Shown one piece after another: positions 1 through 9,351 of a stretch of 64,000 bases of DNA. The stretch comes from Streptomyces sp. V3I8. Lineage in GTDB: Bacteria > Actinomycetota > Actinomycetes > Streptomycetales > Streptomycetaceae. The notes below the pieces were generated by a model that ran no database searches, was not told where the DNA came from, and was given only the letters and a program-made list of their open reading frames with translations. The position numbers were made by a program, and so were the translations under genes. Within the stretch, counting starts at the first letter, position 1. Every line of letters starts with the position of its first letter. The stretch is taken from positions 2,976,001-3,040,000 of the forward strand of contig NZ_JAUSZL010000002.1 in NCBI RefSeq assembly GCF_030817535.1, read 5' to 3'.

Positions 1-281
1 CCCGGCGCGGCGACGGCCCCGAGTCCCTGGACCTGGAGGTCCTGGACGAGGGCCCCGGCATCCCGCGCTCGGAGTGGCACCGGGTCTTCGAGCGGTTCAA
101 CCGCGGCGGGGTCGTCGCGCCGCACGGCCCGGGCAGCGACGGCGGTACGGGCCTCGGGCTCGCGATCGCCCGCTGGGCGGTGGATCTGCACGGTGGCCGG
201 ATCGGCGTGGCCGAATCCGAGCGGGGCTGCCGGATCCAGGTCACCCTTCCGGGAGTGCCCTCGCCGGACAGGTTGACGTAG
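1..281 (+). CDS. Sensor histidine kinase, C-terminal fragment
   Basis: This is the 3' end of a gene that begins before the window; codons are in phase from base 3 and end at TAG 279-281. The visible 92 residues are the C-terminal half of a HATPase_c domain. They contain an N/G1-type box (DEGPGIP), an F-box-like segment (VFERFNRG) and the G2 box (GTGLGLAIARWAVDLHGG). Such proteins autophosphorylate a histidine and pass the phosphate to a response regulator, which should lie upstream of the window. The kinase/ATPase assignment is secure from the motifs; the signal sensed cannot be inferred because the sensor part is missing. Confidence 0.85.
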   Translation, partial: RRGDGPESLDLEVLDEGPGIPRSEWHRVFERFNRGGVVAPHGPGSDGGTGLGLAIARWAVDLHGGRIGVAESERGCRIQVTLPGVPSPDRLT

Positions 282-485
282 GGTTCGAAGCGAGAGCCCA
301 AGATCCACGTGATCGGGCAGCAGGACACGTGTCATCGCGCGTTCCTCGCACGGAAACCGGCCGTTCGCGGTCGTGATCCCGGGCCGGCGCGTCCGTTCGG
401 TATCGGAACCCCGCTTGTTTCCCGCCATTTCCACCCCCGAAACACGCGATTCGATGTGACTTACGCGACGATGACCATGCCCGGC

Positions 486-515
486 CTGACCTAGGCGGTC
501 CGGGGGGCGTAGCCT
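486..515 (+). promoter_or_regulatory. Candidate kgd promoter in the 282-565 gap
   Basis: The 284-base gap between the kinase and kgd contains a possible -35 (CTGACC, 486-491) and -10 (TAGCCT, 510-515) with an 18-base spacer, ending about 50 bases before the chosen kgd start. Two CACGTG hexamers lie further upstream (about 307-333). The match is weak and based on inspection only. Confidence 0.3.
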
Positions 516-565
516 TTATTCCCGCTGTCCATCACCTTGTGAAGCGGAAGAGGGCGGTTGCCGCC

Positions 566-3500
566 GTGTCGCCACAGTCCCCCAGTAACTCGAGCATCTC
601 GACCGATGACCAAGCCGCCGGGAAGAACCCCGCGGCCGCTTTCGGACCCAACGAGTGGCTCGTCGATGAGATCTATCAGCAGTACCTCCAGGACCCGAAT
701 TCGGTAGACCGAGCCTGGTGGGACTTCTTCGCCGACTACAAGCCGGGCGGCGCGACCGCCTCGCCCCAGGCGGGTACCGCGGCCGCGGGGGGCGCGGGAA
801 CCACCGCCGCCCCCGCTCCGTCCGCCCCGGCAGCTCCCCCGGCCCAGGCCAAGGCTCCGGCCCAGGCCGCGCCGGTCCAGGCTCCGGCCGCCCCGGCGCA
901 GGCCGCACCCGCGGCCGCGAAGCCCGCGGCCGCCGCTCCGGCGGCTGCCGCCCCGGCCAAGGCGCCGGCTCCGGCCGCCGCCCCGGCGAAGCCCGCCGCG
1001 GCCAGGCCGGCCGCCGCCAAGGCCGCGCCCGCCCCGGAGTCCCACGGGGGCCCCGAGTACGTGACGCTGCGCGGTCCGGGCGCCGCGGTCGCGAAGAACA
1101 TGAACGCCTCCATCGAGGTCCCCACGGCCACGTCCGTGCGCGCGGTCCCGGTGAAGCTGCTCTTCGACAACCGCATCGTCATCAACAACCACCTGAAGCG
1201 TGCCCGGGGCGGGAAGATCTCCTTCACCCACCTCATCGGCTACGCGATGGTGCAGGCCATCAAGGCCATGCCGTCGATGAATTACTCCTTCGTGGAGAAG
1301 GACGGCAAGCCGACCCTGGTCAAGCCGGAGCACGTCAACTTCGGTCTCGCCATCGACCTGGTGAAGCCCAACGGCGACCGCCAGCTGGTCGTCGCGGGCA
1401 TCAAGAAGGCCGAGACGCTGAACTTCTTCGAGTTCTGGCAGGCCTACGAGGACATCGTCCGCCGCGCCCGTGACGGCAAGCTGACGATGGACGACTTCAC
1501 CGGGGTCACCGTCTCGCTGACCAACCCCGGCGGCCTCGGCACCGTCCACTCCGTGCCGCGTCTGATGCCCGGTCAGTCGGTCATCATGGGCGTCGGCGCG
1601 ATGGACTACCCCGCGGAGTTCCAGGGCACCTCGCAGGACACCCTGAACAAGCTCGGCATCTCGAAGGTCATGACGCTCACGTCGACCTACGACCACCGGG
1701 TCATCCAGGGCGCCGCGTCCGGCGAGTTCCTGCGCGTCGTCGCGAACTACCTGCTCGGCGAGAACGGCTTCTACGACGAGATCTTCGAGGCCCTGCGCAT
1801 CCCCTACGAGCCGGTCCGCTGGCTCAAGGACATCGACGCCTCGCACGACAGCGACGTCACGAAGGCCGCCCGGGTCTTCGAGCTGATCCACTCCTACCGG
1901 GTCCGCGGCCACGTCATGGCCGACACCGACCCGCTGGAGTACCGCCAGCGCAAGCACCCCGACCTGGACATCACCGAGCACGGGCTCACCCTGTGGGACC
2001 TGGAGCGCGAGTTCGCGGTCGGCGGTTTCGCGGGCAAGTCCCTGATGAAGCTGCGCGACATCCTCGGCGTGCTGCGCGACTCGTACTGCCGCACCACCGG
2101 CGTCGAGTTCATGCACATCCAGGACCCGAAGCAGCGCCGCTGGATCCAGGACCGCATCGAGCGCCCGCACAGCAAGCCGGAGCGCGAGGAGCAGCTGCGC
2201 ATCCTGCGCCGGCTGAACGCGGCGGAGGCGTTCGAGACCTTCCTGCAGACGAAGTACGTCGGCCAGAAGCGCTTCTCCCTGGAGGGCGGCGAGTCCGTCA
2301 TCCCGCTGCTCGACGCGGTGCTCGACTCCGCCGCCGAGTCGCGCCTGGACGAGGTCGTCGTCGGCATGGCCCACCGCGGCCGCCTGAACGTCCTGGCGAA
2401 CATCGTCGGCAAGTCGTACGCGCAGATCTTCCGGGAGTTCGAGGGCAACCTCGACCCGAAGTCGATGCACGGCTCCGGCGACGTCAAGTACCACCTGGGC
2501 GCCGAGGGCGTCTTCACGGGCCTGGACGGCGAGCAGATCAAGGTCTCGCTGGCCGCCAACCCCTCGCACCTGGAGGCGGTCGACCCGATCCTCGAGGGCA
2601 TCGCCCGCGCCAAGCAGGACATCATCAACAAGGGCGGCACGGACTTCACCGTCCTGCCGGTCGCCCTGCACGGTGACGCGGCCTTCGCGGGCCAGGGCGT
2701 GGTGGCCGAGACCCTGAACATGTCGCAGCTGCGGGGCTACCGCACCGGCGGTACGGTCCACGTGGTCATCAACAACCAGGTCGGCTTCACCGCCGCCCCG
2801 GAATCGTCGCGCTCCTCCATGTACGCCACCGACGTGGCCCGCATGATCGAGGCGCCGATCTTCCACGTGAACGGCGACGACCCCGAGGCCGTCGTCCGCG
2901 TCGCGCGGCTGGCCTTCGAGTTCCGGCAGGCGTTCAACAAGGACGTCGTCATCGACCTCATCTGCTACCGCCGCCGCGGTCACAACGAGTCCGACAACCC
3001 GGCGTTCACCCAGCCGCTGATGTACGACCTGATCGACAAGAAGCGCTCGGTGCGCAAGCTCTACACCGAGTCGCTGATCGGCCGGGGCGACATCACGCTG
3101 GAGGAGGCCGAGCAGGCGCTGCAGGACTACCAGGGCCAGCTGGAGAAGGTCTTCACGGAGGTCCGCGAGGCGGCGTCGGCGGCGTCCGAGTCGCACGCCC
3201 CGGACGTGAAGCCCGAGTTCCCGGTGGCGGTCACCACGGCCGTCTCCCAGGAGGTCGTCAAGCGGATCGCCGAGTCCCAGGTCAACATCCCCGAGCGCGT
3301 CACCGTCCACCCGCGCCTGCTGCCCCAGCTGCAGCGCCGCGCGTCGATGGTCGAGGACGGCACGATCGACTGGGGCATGGGCGAGACGCTCGCGATCGGC
3401 TCCCTGCTCCTGGAGGGCACCCCGGTGCGCCTCTCGGGCCAGGACTCCCGCCGCGGCACGTTCGGCCAGCGCCACGCGGTGCTCATCGACCGCGAGACGG

Positions 3501-4414
3501 GCGAGGACTTCACCCCGCTGCAGTACCTGTCGGACGAGCAGGCCCGCTACAACTGCTACGACTCGCTCCTGTCCGAGTACGCGGCGATGGGCTTCGAGTA
3601 CGGCTACTCGCTGGCGCGTCCCGAGTCCCTCGTGATGTGGGAGGCGCAGTTCGGCGACTTCGTCAACGGCGCCCAGACGGTGGTGGACGAGTTCATCTCG
3701 TCGGCGGAGCAGAAGTGGGGCCAGACGTCCGGCGTCACGCTGCTCCTCCCGCACGGCTACGAGGGCCAGGGCCCGGACCACTCGTCCGCCCGCCCGGAGC
3801 GCTTCCTCCAGATGTGCGCGCAGAACAACATGACGGTCGCCATGCCGACGCTCCCGTCGAACTACTTCCACCTCCTGCGGTGGCAGGTGCACAACCCGCA
3901 CCACAAGCCGCTGGTGGTCTTCACCCCGAAGTCGATGCTCCGCCTCAAGGCGGCCGCGTCGAAGGCGGAGGAGTTCACGACGGGCGGCTTCCGTCCGGTC
4001 ATCGGCGACGACTCGGTCGACCCGGCGGCCGTCAAGAAGGTCGTCTTCACGGCCGGCAAGGTCTACTACGACCTCGACGGTGAGCGGAAGAAGCGCGGCA
4101 TCACGGACACGGCCGTCATCCGCATCGAGCGCCTGTACCCCCTCCCGGGTGCCGAGCTCCAGGCGGAGATCGCCAAGTACCCGAACGCCGAGAAGTACCT
4201 GTGGGCCCAGGAGGAGCCGGCGAACCAGGGCGCGTGGCCGTTCATCGCGCTGAACCTCATCGACCACCTGGACCTGGCGGTCGGCGCGGAGGTTCCCCAC
4301 GGGGAGCGCCTGCGCCGCATCTCCCGCCCGGCGAGCTCGTCCCCGGCGGTGGGATCGGCCAAGCGCCACCAGGCGGAGCAGGAGCAGCTGGTGCGCGAGG
4401 TGTTCGACGCCTGA
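566..4414 (+). CDS. kgd: Multifunctional 2-oxoglutarate metabolism enzyme (Kgd)
   Basis: This is a 1282-residue actinobacterial fusion of the E2 acyltransferase and E1 decarboxylase activities of 2-oxoglutarate dehydrogenase. It works in the TCA cycle and is regulated in relatives by FHA proteins. Residues 25-55 carry the conserved [16 protein letters not shown] segment, followed by an Ala/Pro-rich flexible linker of about 90 residues. The acyltransferase-like domain has a [12 protein letters not shown] motif near residue 375. The E1 part shows [14 protein letters not shown] near 600 and the thiamine diphosphate region [16 protein letters not shown] near 702. GTG 566 (protein starting [10 protein letters not shown]) is chosen because homologues start there; an in-frame GTG at 539 has no ribosome site. 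A strong terminator follows at 4448. Confidence 0.95.
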   Translation: MSPQSPSNSSISTDDQAAGKNPAAAFGPNEWLVDEIYQQYLQDPNSVDRAWWDFFADYKPGGATASPQAGTAAAGGAGTTAAPAPSAPAAPPAQAKAPAQAAPVQAPAAPAQAAPAAAKPAAAAPAAAAPAKAPAPAAAPAKPAAARPAAAKAAPAPESHGGPEYVTLRGPGAAVAKNMNASIEVPTATSVRAVPVKLLFDNRIVINNHLKRARGGKISFTHLIGYAMVQAIKAMPSMNYSFVEKDGKPTLVKPEHVNFGLAIDLVKPNGDRQLVVAGIKKAETLNFFEFWQAYEDIVRRARDGKLTMDDFTGVTVSLTNPGGLGTVHSVPRLMPGQSVIMGVGAMDYPAEFQGTSQDTLNKLGISKVMTLTSTYDHRVIQGAASGEFLRVVANYLLGENGFYDEIFEALRIPYEPVRWLKDIDASHDSDVTKAARVFELIHSYRVRGHVMADTDPLEYRQRKHPDLDITEHGLTLWDLEREFAVGGFAGKSLMKLRDILGVLRDSYCRTTGVEFMHIQDPKQRRWIQDRIERPHSKPEREEQLRILRRLNAAEAFETFLQTKYVGQKRFSLEGGESVIPLLDAVLDSAAESRLDEVVVGMAHRGRLNVLANIVGKSYAQIFREFEGNLDPKSMHGSGDVKYHLGAEGVFTGLDGEQIKVSLAANPSHLEAVDPILEGIARAKQDIINKGGTDFTVLPVALHGDAAFAGQGVVAETLNMSQLRGYRTGGTVHVVINNQVGFTAAPESSRSSMYATDVARMIEAPIFHVNGDDPEAVVRVARLAFEFRQAFNKDVVIDLICYRRRGHNESDNPAFTQPLMYDLIDKKRSVRKLYTESLIGRGDITLEEAEQALQDYQGQLEKVFTEVREAASAASESHAPDVKPEFPVAVTTAVSQEVVKRIAESQVNIPERVTVHPRLLPQLQRRASMVEDGTIDWGMGETLAIGSLLLEGTPVRLSGQDSRRGTFGQRHAVLIDRETGEDFTPLQYLSDEQARYNCYDSLLSEYAAMGFEYGYSLARPESLVMWEAQFGDFVNGAQTVVDEFISSAEQKWGQTSGVTLLLPHGYEGQGPDHSSARPERFLQMCAQNNMTVAMPTLPSNYFHLLRWQVHNPHHKPLVVFTPKSMLRLKAAASKAEEFTTGGFRPVIGDDSVDPAAVKKVVFTAGKVYYDLDGERKKRGITDTAVIRIERLYPLPGAELQAEIAKYPNAEKYLWAQEEPANQGAWPFIALNLIDHLDLAVGAEVPHGERLRRISRPASSSPAVGSAKRHQAEQEQLVREVFDA

Positions 4415-4447
4415 CCGGCGGTCGTACGGACGCAGTCGTACGGACGC

Positions 4448-4485
4448 AGGGCCCGGTCCCGAGCTTCGGCTCGGGGCCGGGCCCT
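4448..4485 (+). terminator. Terminator hairpin after kgd
   Basis: A 17-bp stem (4448-4464 with 4469-4485) has a single G-T wobble and closes on the stable tetraloop TTCG. It lies 33 bases after the kgd stop and before the convergent end of the next gene, so it may terminate both directions. Confidence 0.85.
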
Positions 4486-4513
4486 CCGGCGTGGTGCCGG
4501 GGCGGGCGCCGTG

Positions 4514-7500
4514 TCAGGTCGTCTGGGGCTCGAAGTTCCAATACAGGCGTGCCCGCTCTTCGGGGGTGGGCACGTCCTCGCCGCGCAGGGCGCGCAGGTC
4601 GGCGTCGAGGGCGCGGCGGGCGATCCGGGTCAGCGGGTGGTCCGGGCCCAGGATCCGGCCGGCCCGTTCCACCGTGTCCCGGCCCAGCTCGACGGCCGCT
4701 TCGACGCGGTCGGTGAGGTGCAGCGTCATCGCGGCGGTGATCGCACAGCCGAGGGCCCAGGGATGGTCGGACCCGACGGCGCTCGTCATGTCGGTCAGTG
4801 CCCGCTCGGCGAGACGGCGGGCCTGTGTCCGTTCGCCGACGGCGCGCAGGATGAGGGCCTGGTTGCTCCGGGCGCCCGCGACGAACAGGTGGTCCGGCCC
4901 GAGCAGCCGCTCGTACCGGTCGACCACGCGCTCGCCGAGCTCGCGTGCCCGGTCGATGTCACCGTGTTCGCGCATGAAACAGCTGTGGGCCGTCGCGAAG
5001 ACCAGGGTGACCGAGTGCCGCTTGCCGTGGACCCGTTCGCTCTTGACACGCGCGGCGGTGAAATGCTCTCCCGCCGCCTCCAGGTCGTCCGTGCGGTACA
5101 CGCACTGGGCCAGGTTGTAGACGGCCCACAGGGTCTGCGGATTGTCGTCACCCAGAACCTCCCGGTGCCGGGCCCTGTTCGCCCGCTGCATCTCCAGGGC
5201 CTCCTGATAGCGGCCCAGCAGGCGGAGGTCGATCGCGCACCAGGTTTCGCTGTTCAGAGTCAAAAAGTGGTGCGGGCCCAGCACCTCGCCGCGCAGACCC
5301 AGCACTCGTCGGTCGATCTCCAGGGCTTCCCCGAAGCGGCCGAGCAGCCGGAGCGAGACGGCCCGGTTGTTCTGGGCCCCGAGGGTGGCGGGGTGGTCCT
5401 CCCCGCGCAGTTCCGTGTACCCCTCGCAGACCTCCTCCGACAGGTGCAGCGACTCCTCGTAGCGGCCGAGCGCCCGCAGGTCGGCGGCGAGGCCGCCGAC
5501 CGCGCGCAGATACCGCCACTGCCGTACTCCGCCCGTCGCGCGGTGCTCCTCGACCGCCGCGCGGTTCACGATCTCGCTGTCCTCGTACGCGCCCATGGCC
5601 CGCAGCAGGTTGGCGTAGTGGTGGCCGAGGTCCCACAGCCGTTCGGAGTGCTCGTCCTGGTGCCCCTGCCAGGCTTCCAGCGCCTGTTCGGCGAACCGGA
5701 CGCCCGTGTCGTACTCGCCCGAGAGGTAGAGGTAGCGAAGGCAGCGGAGAACGAACTCCTGGACGTCCGGATCGGTGCGCGACAGCAGGTCCGCATGGTC
5801 CAGGTGCGGGACCAGTTCGGCGTACCGCCGCCACACACCGGTGTCGTCGGGGCTGCCCGGGTCCGATCCGACCAGCACGCGCCGGGCCACCTCGGCGCAG
5901 TCCCCGTACTCCTGCGGGGACATGTCGTGCCGGACGGTGCGGTGGACCATCCGGTGCACGGTGAGGAACTCGTTCGACGGGTCCTGCGGCGGGTGCTCCA
6001 CCCGGACCACCGAGTACTTCCGCAGCCGTTCGACGGCGGCGCCCCAGCAGACGTCGTCCGTCAGCAGCCTCGCCACGGCCGGCGGCAGTCCGTCGGCCGA
6101 CGTCCCGCGCAGCAGCCGCACGGGCACCGCGTCGGGGGTGAAGAACGTGCACAGCCGCAGCAGTTGCACGGCGTCCGGCGAGGTCTCGCGGAACTTGTCG
6201 AGCAGGAACGTCCAGGCGGACCGGAAGGTCATCGGGAAGTCGGCCGACACCTGGACCAGGGTGTCCCGGTCCGTGCCTCCCACCAGGAGTTGCTGGAGGT
6301 ACTCGGCGACCGGCATGCCGGACTCCTCCAGCCAGCCCGCGGTCTGGTCGAGGACCAGCGGCAGGTCCCCCAGCGCCTCGGCCAGCTGGTGGGAGTCCGG
6401 CTCCGTCAGGCGGGGCGCCCGCCGCCGGATGAACGCCACCGACTCGTCGCGGTCGTAGCCGGAGACCTCCACCATGGCGCCGGGCCGCGTGCCCCGGTCC
6501 GGGTTGCAGGAGGTGAGGAGCACATGCCCGGTGCCGGTCGGTACGAGGTCCCTGATGTCGTCCGGCTCGTCGGCGCCGTCCAGGATGAGCAGCCACCGCG
6601 GGTACGGGTCGCCGCGGCCCAGCGCGTCACGCACCGCGCGCAGCCGCTCGCCGTACTCGGTCCCGGTCGGCAGTCCCAGCTCGGGCGCCAGATCGGCCAG
6701 CCCCTGCCGGCACGCGGCCCGGTTGCCCGCGTGCACCCACCACACCACGTGGTAGCCGGAGGAGAAGCGGTAGGCGTACTCGGCGGCCAGCTGGGTCTTG
6801 CCCACACCCGACAGCCCGTGCAGGGTGACCCGGCTCTCGCGCTGGAGCGCCTCGTACACCGTGTTGAGCAGCGGCAGCCGGCCGGTGAAGCGGTCGTTGC
6901 GCTCGGGGACCCGGCCCCACACACGAAGGGTGTGCACGGGGAACGGCGGGCCGGAGCGCGTGTCCTCGGACGACTCGGGGGGCGGATCGGACGGCAGGTC
7001 GAGACGGTCCAGGAGGCGTCGTTCGGCCTCCTCGGCGCCCACGTCGTGGAGGGTGACCGCGTCGAGCACGGCCGCCCCGGCGGGCGGGGCCGAGGGGGCC
7101 ACGGTCACCGCCGCGATGCGCCGCGCGTTCGGTACGACGACCCCGCGCAGGGCCGCGTCCCACTCCTGGGCCGTGCGGGTGCCGAGCCTGAAGAACTGGT
7201 CGCTCAGGAGCAGCAGGACGGGTCCCGGCGCCAGCAGGAGGTCGCGCAGCGACTCCTCGACGGACACACCGGGCGGCGGGCCCCACCGCTGGTGCACGAC
7301 GCGGTGGCCGTGCCGTTCGAGGCGGTGCCCGATCCAGTCGGCCCAGCCGCGGTGGACGCCCGAGAAGCTGAGCGTGACGGTCTGCCGCCCGGTGCGCAGC
7401 CGTCGCGGCCCGCTCGGCGGCACCAGCTCCGGAAGGCTCTCCGGTGCGCTCCGCCGGCCGGTCGCACGGTGGTGGTCGGTCGCGCGGTGACGGCCGGCCG

Positions 7501-8029
7501 CGCGGTGGTCGCCGTCCCGGTCCGGGCCGTGACCGGTCCGGGAGAGGTCACCGGCCCGTTCCGGTGACCTGGGGGCGGGCAGGGGGCCGGCCGCGGACAT
7601 CCGTTCCCGGATGACCTCCGCCAGTCGGGCGGCGGGCGCGCTGCCGGGCACGCGCTCCCGGATCTCCGACAGCAGTTCGGCCTTGCGGACCGGTACGCCC
7701 CACTGGTTGTTGACCGTCAGCCACAGCGACGCGTGTCCGGTCGCGCGCCCGGTCGAGACCCGGAAGCGGACCGGTCCGTACGTACCGCCGAACCGGTGCA
7801 GGACGACGCTCGGCTCGTCGAGGGCGGTGCAGACGAAGTAGGGCGAGCCGTCCAGAGCGACGGTGAAGGTGAACTCCTCGTCGGGGTAGGGCCAGTGGCC
7901 GGCCGTGTCCCCGTCCTCGGTCAACGGGCCCCGCAGGTCGACGGTGACCAGGTACTCGCACTGCGTCTCGGCCTCCCGCGGCCAGGCCACGACGGGTTCG
8001 ATCAGGAGGGTGTGGTCGTCGAGGTTCAT
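4514..8029 (-). CDS. fxsT: TIR-NB-ARC-TPR protein of FxSxx-COOH system (FxsT-like, copy 1)
   Basis: This protein of about 1171 residues resembles the FxSxx-COOH system tetratricopeptide proteins. Residues 1-125 form a beta-rich domain of unknown type that copy 2 (12825-15857) lacks. After a low-complexity His/Arg linker, residues 216-350 look like a TIR fold (VTLSFSG at the first strand, LLLLSDQF, then AQEW with a Glu that may match the TIR catalytic Glu). An NB-ARC/STAND ATPase follows, with Walker A GLSGVGKT (about 406-413) and Walker B LLILDGADE (about 481-489). Residues from about 730 are TPR repeats of the kinesin light-chain type. ATG 8029 overlaps the CHAT stop by one base and has GGGGAGAGGG upstream; a GTG at 8032 is an alternative. 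This is probably an NTP-driven sensor or effector switch; its function is untested. Confidence 0.85.
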   Translation of the reverse strand: MNLDDHTLLIEPVVAWPREAETQCEYLVTVDLRGPLTEDGDTAGHWPYPDEEFTFTVALDGSPYFVCTALDEPSVVLHRFGGTYGPVRFRVSTGRATGHASLWLTVNNQWGVPVRKAELLSEIRERVPGSAPAARLAEVIRERMSAAGPLPAPRSPERAGDLSRTGHGPDRDGDHRAAGRHRATDHHRATGRRSAPESLPELVPPSGPRRLRTGRQTVTLSFSGVHRGWADWIGHRLERHGHRVVHQRWGPPPGVSVEESLRDLLLAPGPVLLLLSDQFFRLGTRTAQEWDAALRGVVVPNARRIAAVTVAPSAPPAGAAVLDAVTLHDVGAEEAERRLLDRLDLPSDPPPESSEDTRSGPPFPVHTLRVWGRVPERNDRFTGRLPLLNTVYEALQRESRVTLHGLSGVGKTQLAAEYAYRFSSGYHVVWWVHAGNRAACRQGLADLAPELGLPTGTEYGERLRAVRDALGRGDPYPRWLLILDGADEPDDIRDLVPTGTGHVLLTSCNPDRGTRPGAMVEVSGYDRDESVAFIRRRAPRLTEPDSHQLAEALGDLPLVLDQTAGWLEESGMPVAEYLQQLLVGGTDRDTLVQVSADFPMTFRSAWTFLLDKFRETSPDAVQLLRLCTFFTPDAVPVRLLRGTSADGLPPAVARLLTDDVCWGAAVERLRKYSVVRVEHPPQDPSNEFLTVHRMVHRTVRHDMSPQEYGDCAEVARRVLVGSDPGSPDDTGVWRRYAELVPHLDHADLLSRTDPDVQEFVLRCLRYLYLSGEYDTGVRFAEQALEAWQGHQDEHSERLWDLGHHYANLLRAMGAYEDSEIVNRAAVEEHRATGGVRQWRYLRAVGGLAADLRALGRYEESLHLSEEVCEGYTELRGEDHPATLGAQNNRAVSLRLLGRFGEALEIDRRVLGLRGEVLGPHHFLTLNSETWCAIDLRLLGRYQEALEMQRANRARHREVLGDDNPQTLWAVYNLAQCVYRTDDLEAAGEHFTAARVKSERVHGKRHSVTLVFATAHSCFMREHGDIDRARELGERVVDRYERLLGPDHLFVAGARSNQALILRAVGERTQARRLAERALTDMTSAVGSDHPWALGCAITAAMTLHLTDRVEAAVELGRDTVERAGRILGPDHPLTRIARRALDADLRALRGEDVPTPEERARLYWNFEPQTT

Positions 8030-9351
8030 CACGAACCCTCTCCCCAGGCGCTGTGCCCTTTCTCGGTGACGAGTCGCAGTGTGGTGAGCGGATGACCGTA
8101 GTACTGGAAGGTGAAGGCATACAGCAGCCGCATGACCCGCTTCTGGCCGACCGCGTCCACATGACCGTCATCGTTGCGCGTCGTCGGGATGGCCGCCAGG
8201 CTGCCGAAGTCCTCCAGGACCCCGGCTCTGAAGGCCCGTAAGCTCTCCGGGACCGGGAGGTCCGGCCGTCCGGCGACCTGGCGCATCAGCCGCTGGATCA
8301 GCACGCGTGCGTCCTGGTCCCCGACCTCCCCGGCGGTGACGATGCAGCCGCCCGCTCCCTTGCGCAGGAAGAGTTCGGCGAATCCGCGCAGCGCGTTCTC
8401 GCCCTGTCCGACGTTGTTGACGAAGCGTCCCGAGTGGCAGGCGTTCAGGCACACCAGGGAGCCGTCCCTGCCCAGTACCCGCATGTCCTCGCTGTTGTAC
8501 TCCGCCCAGGTGCGTTCCGCGAGCGTGAGGCTCATGACGGCGTCGCCGTAGGTGCCGTGGCAGCCCATGTAGACCAGGCCGGTGGGGTCCCCCTGGTCCG
8601 TGGCGTCGAGGGCCCGCAGGAAGGAGGTCATCCCGCGGTGCGTCCGGTGCAGGTACGGCGCGAAGACGTGGGAGTCGTCGGCCATGTCCCGGTGCAGGTA
8701 GGCCAGGACACCGCCGTGGCACTCGCCGGTGGGGTACGGCGGAAGATCCTGGCTGCCGTCGTGCACGGTGGTCCAGCGGGTCAGGACGAGCAGGGCGCCC
8801 AGCAGGCCGCCCGGCAGGCCGTGTTCCTGGTCCGGTGGCACCCGGAACGCCTCCCACGGCAGCTCGTAGCCGGTGTCGTCCCACACGATGAGGCGCAGCG
8901 CGTCGCCGTGCCTGGCGCGGGCTGCGTTGATCCAGGAGGCCAGTTCGCCCTGGTTGTCCGACCAGTGCCCTATCCCGCGCAGGATCTCGGACGGGTACAG
9001 GCCGTGCTGCGTCAGGTTGCCCAGGGCGACGGCCGGAGCGGTGAGCCGGGTCGGTCCGGGCGCGCAGGTGACCGTGAGGTCGCCGCACCAGCCGCGGAAC
9101 CGGTAGCCGTCCCGCCCGTCCGCACCCGCGGCACGCATGACGCGGAGCACCGCGTACCCGTCCTCCAGCCGCTCGTGGAGCCTGGCGTCGACACTGCCCA
9201 TGCCGACCGGAGCCTCCGGCGGGTGCAGCAGGTGGAGCAGCGACGGGAGTTCGCGGCGTACGGCGTCCATGGGGCGGGGCAGGGGCGCCCGGCGGATCGC
9301 GCTGCCCGCGCCCGTCAGCCAGCGGGGACCGCGCGGCGGCTCACCACTCAC
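8029..9351 (-). CDS. CHAT-domain caspase-like protease
   Basis: This is a 440-residue protein with a C-terminal CHAT peptidase fold. The segment LPWEAF (164-169) is typical of the domain. The catalytic dyad is visible as His265 in YMGCHGTYGD and Cys305 in CLNACHSG. The N-terminal 120 residues are not recognised. In other systems CHAT proteases are activated by a partner sensor and cleave a target or process a peptide. Here the gene sits between a vWA protein (overlap of 11 bases) and a TIR-NB-ARC-TPR protein (overlap of one base), so it is translationally coupled to both. GTG 9351 is chosen for the GGGGAGGGG run about seven bases upstream. The substrate is unknown. Confidence 0.85.
   Translation of the reverse strand: MSGEPPRGPRWLTGAGSAIRRAPLPRPMDAVRRELPSLLHLLHPPEAPVGMGSVDARLHERLEDGYAVLRVMRAAGADGRDGYRFRGWCGDLTVTCAPGPTRLTAPAVALGNLTQHGLYPSEILRGIGHWSDNQGELASWINAARARHGDALRLIVWDDTGYELPWEAFRVPPDQEHGLPGGLLGALLVLTRWTTVHDGSQDLPPYPTGECHGGVLAYLHRDMADDSHVFAPYLHRTHRGMTSFLRALDATDQGDPTGLVYMGCHGTYGDAVMSLTLAERTWAEYNSEDMRVLGRDGSLVCLNACHSGRFVNNVGQGENALRGFAELFLRKGAGGCIVTAGEVGDQDARVLIQRLMRQVAGRPDLPVPESLRAFRAGVLEDFGSLAAIPTTRNDDGHVDAVGQKRVMRLLYAFTFQYYGHPLTTLRLVTEKGHSAWGEGS

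Noticed and set aside
491..4369. Minus-strand open frame of 1292 codons opposite kgd
   Set aside because: Composition is Arg/Leu/Val/Asp-rich mirror translation with no family resemblance; the plus strand encodes a clear Kgd.
4511..7567. Plus-strand 1018-codon frame opposite fxsT copy 1
   Set aside because: It is a shadow of the TIR-NB-ARC-TPR gene caused by GC-biased third positions.
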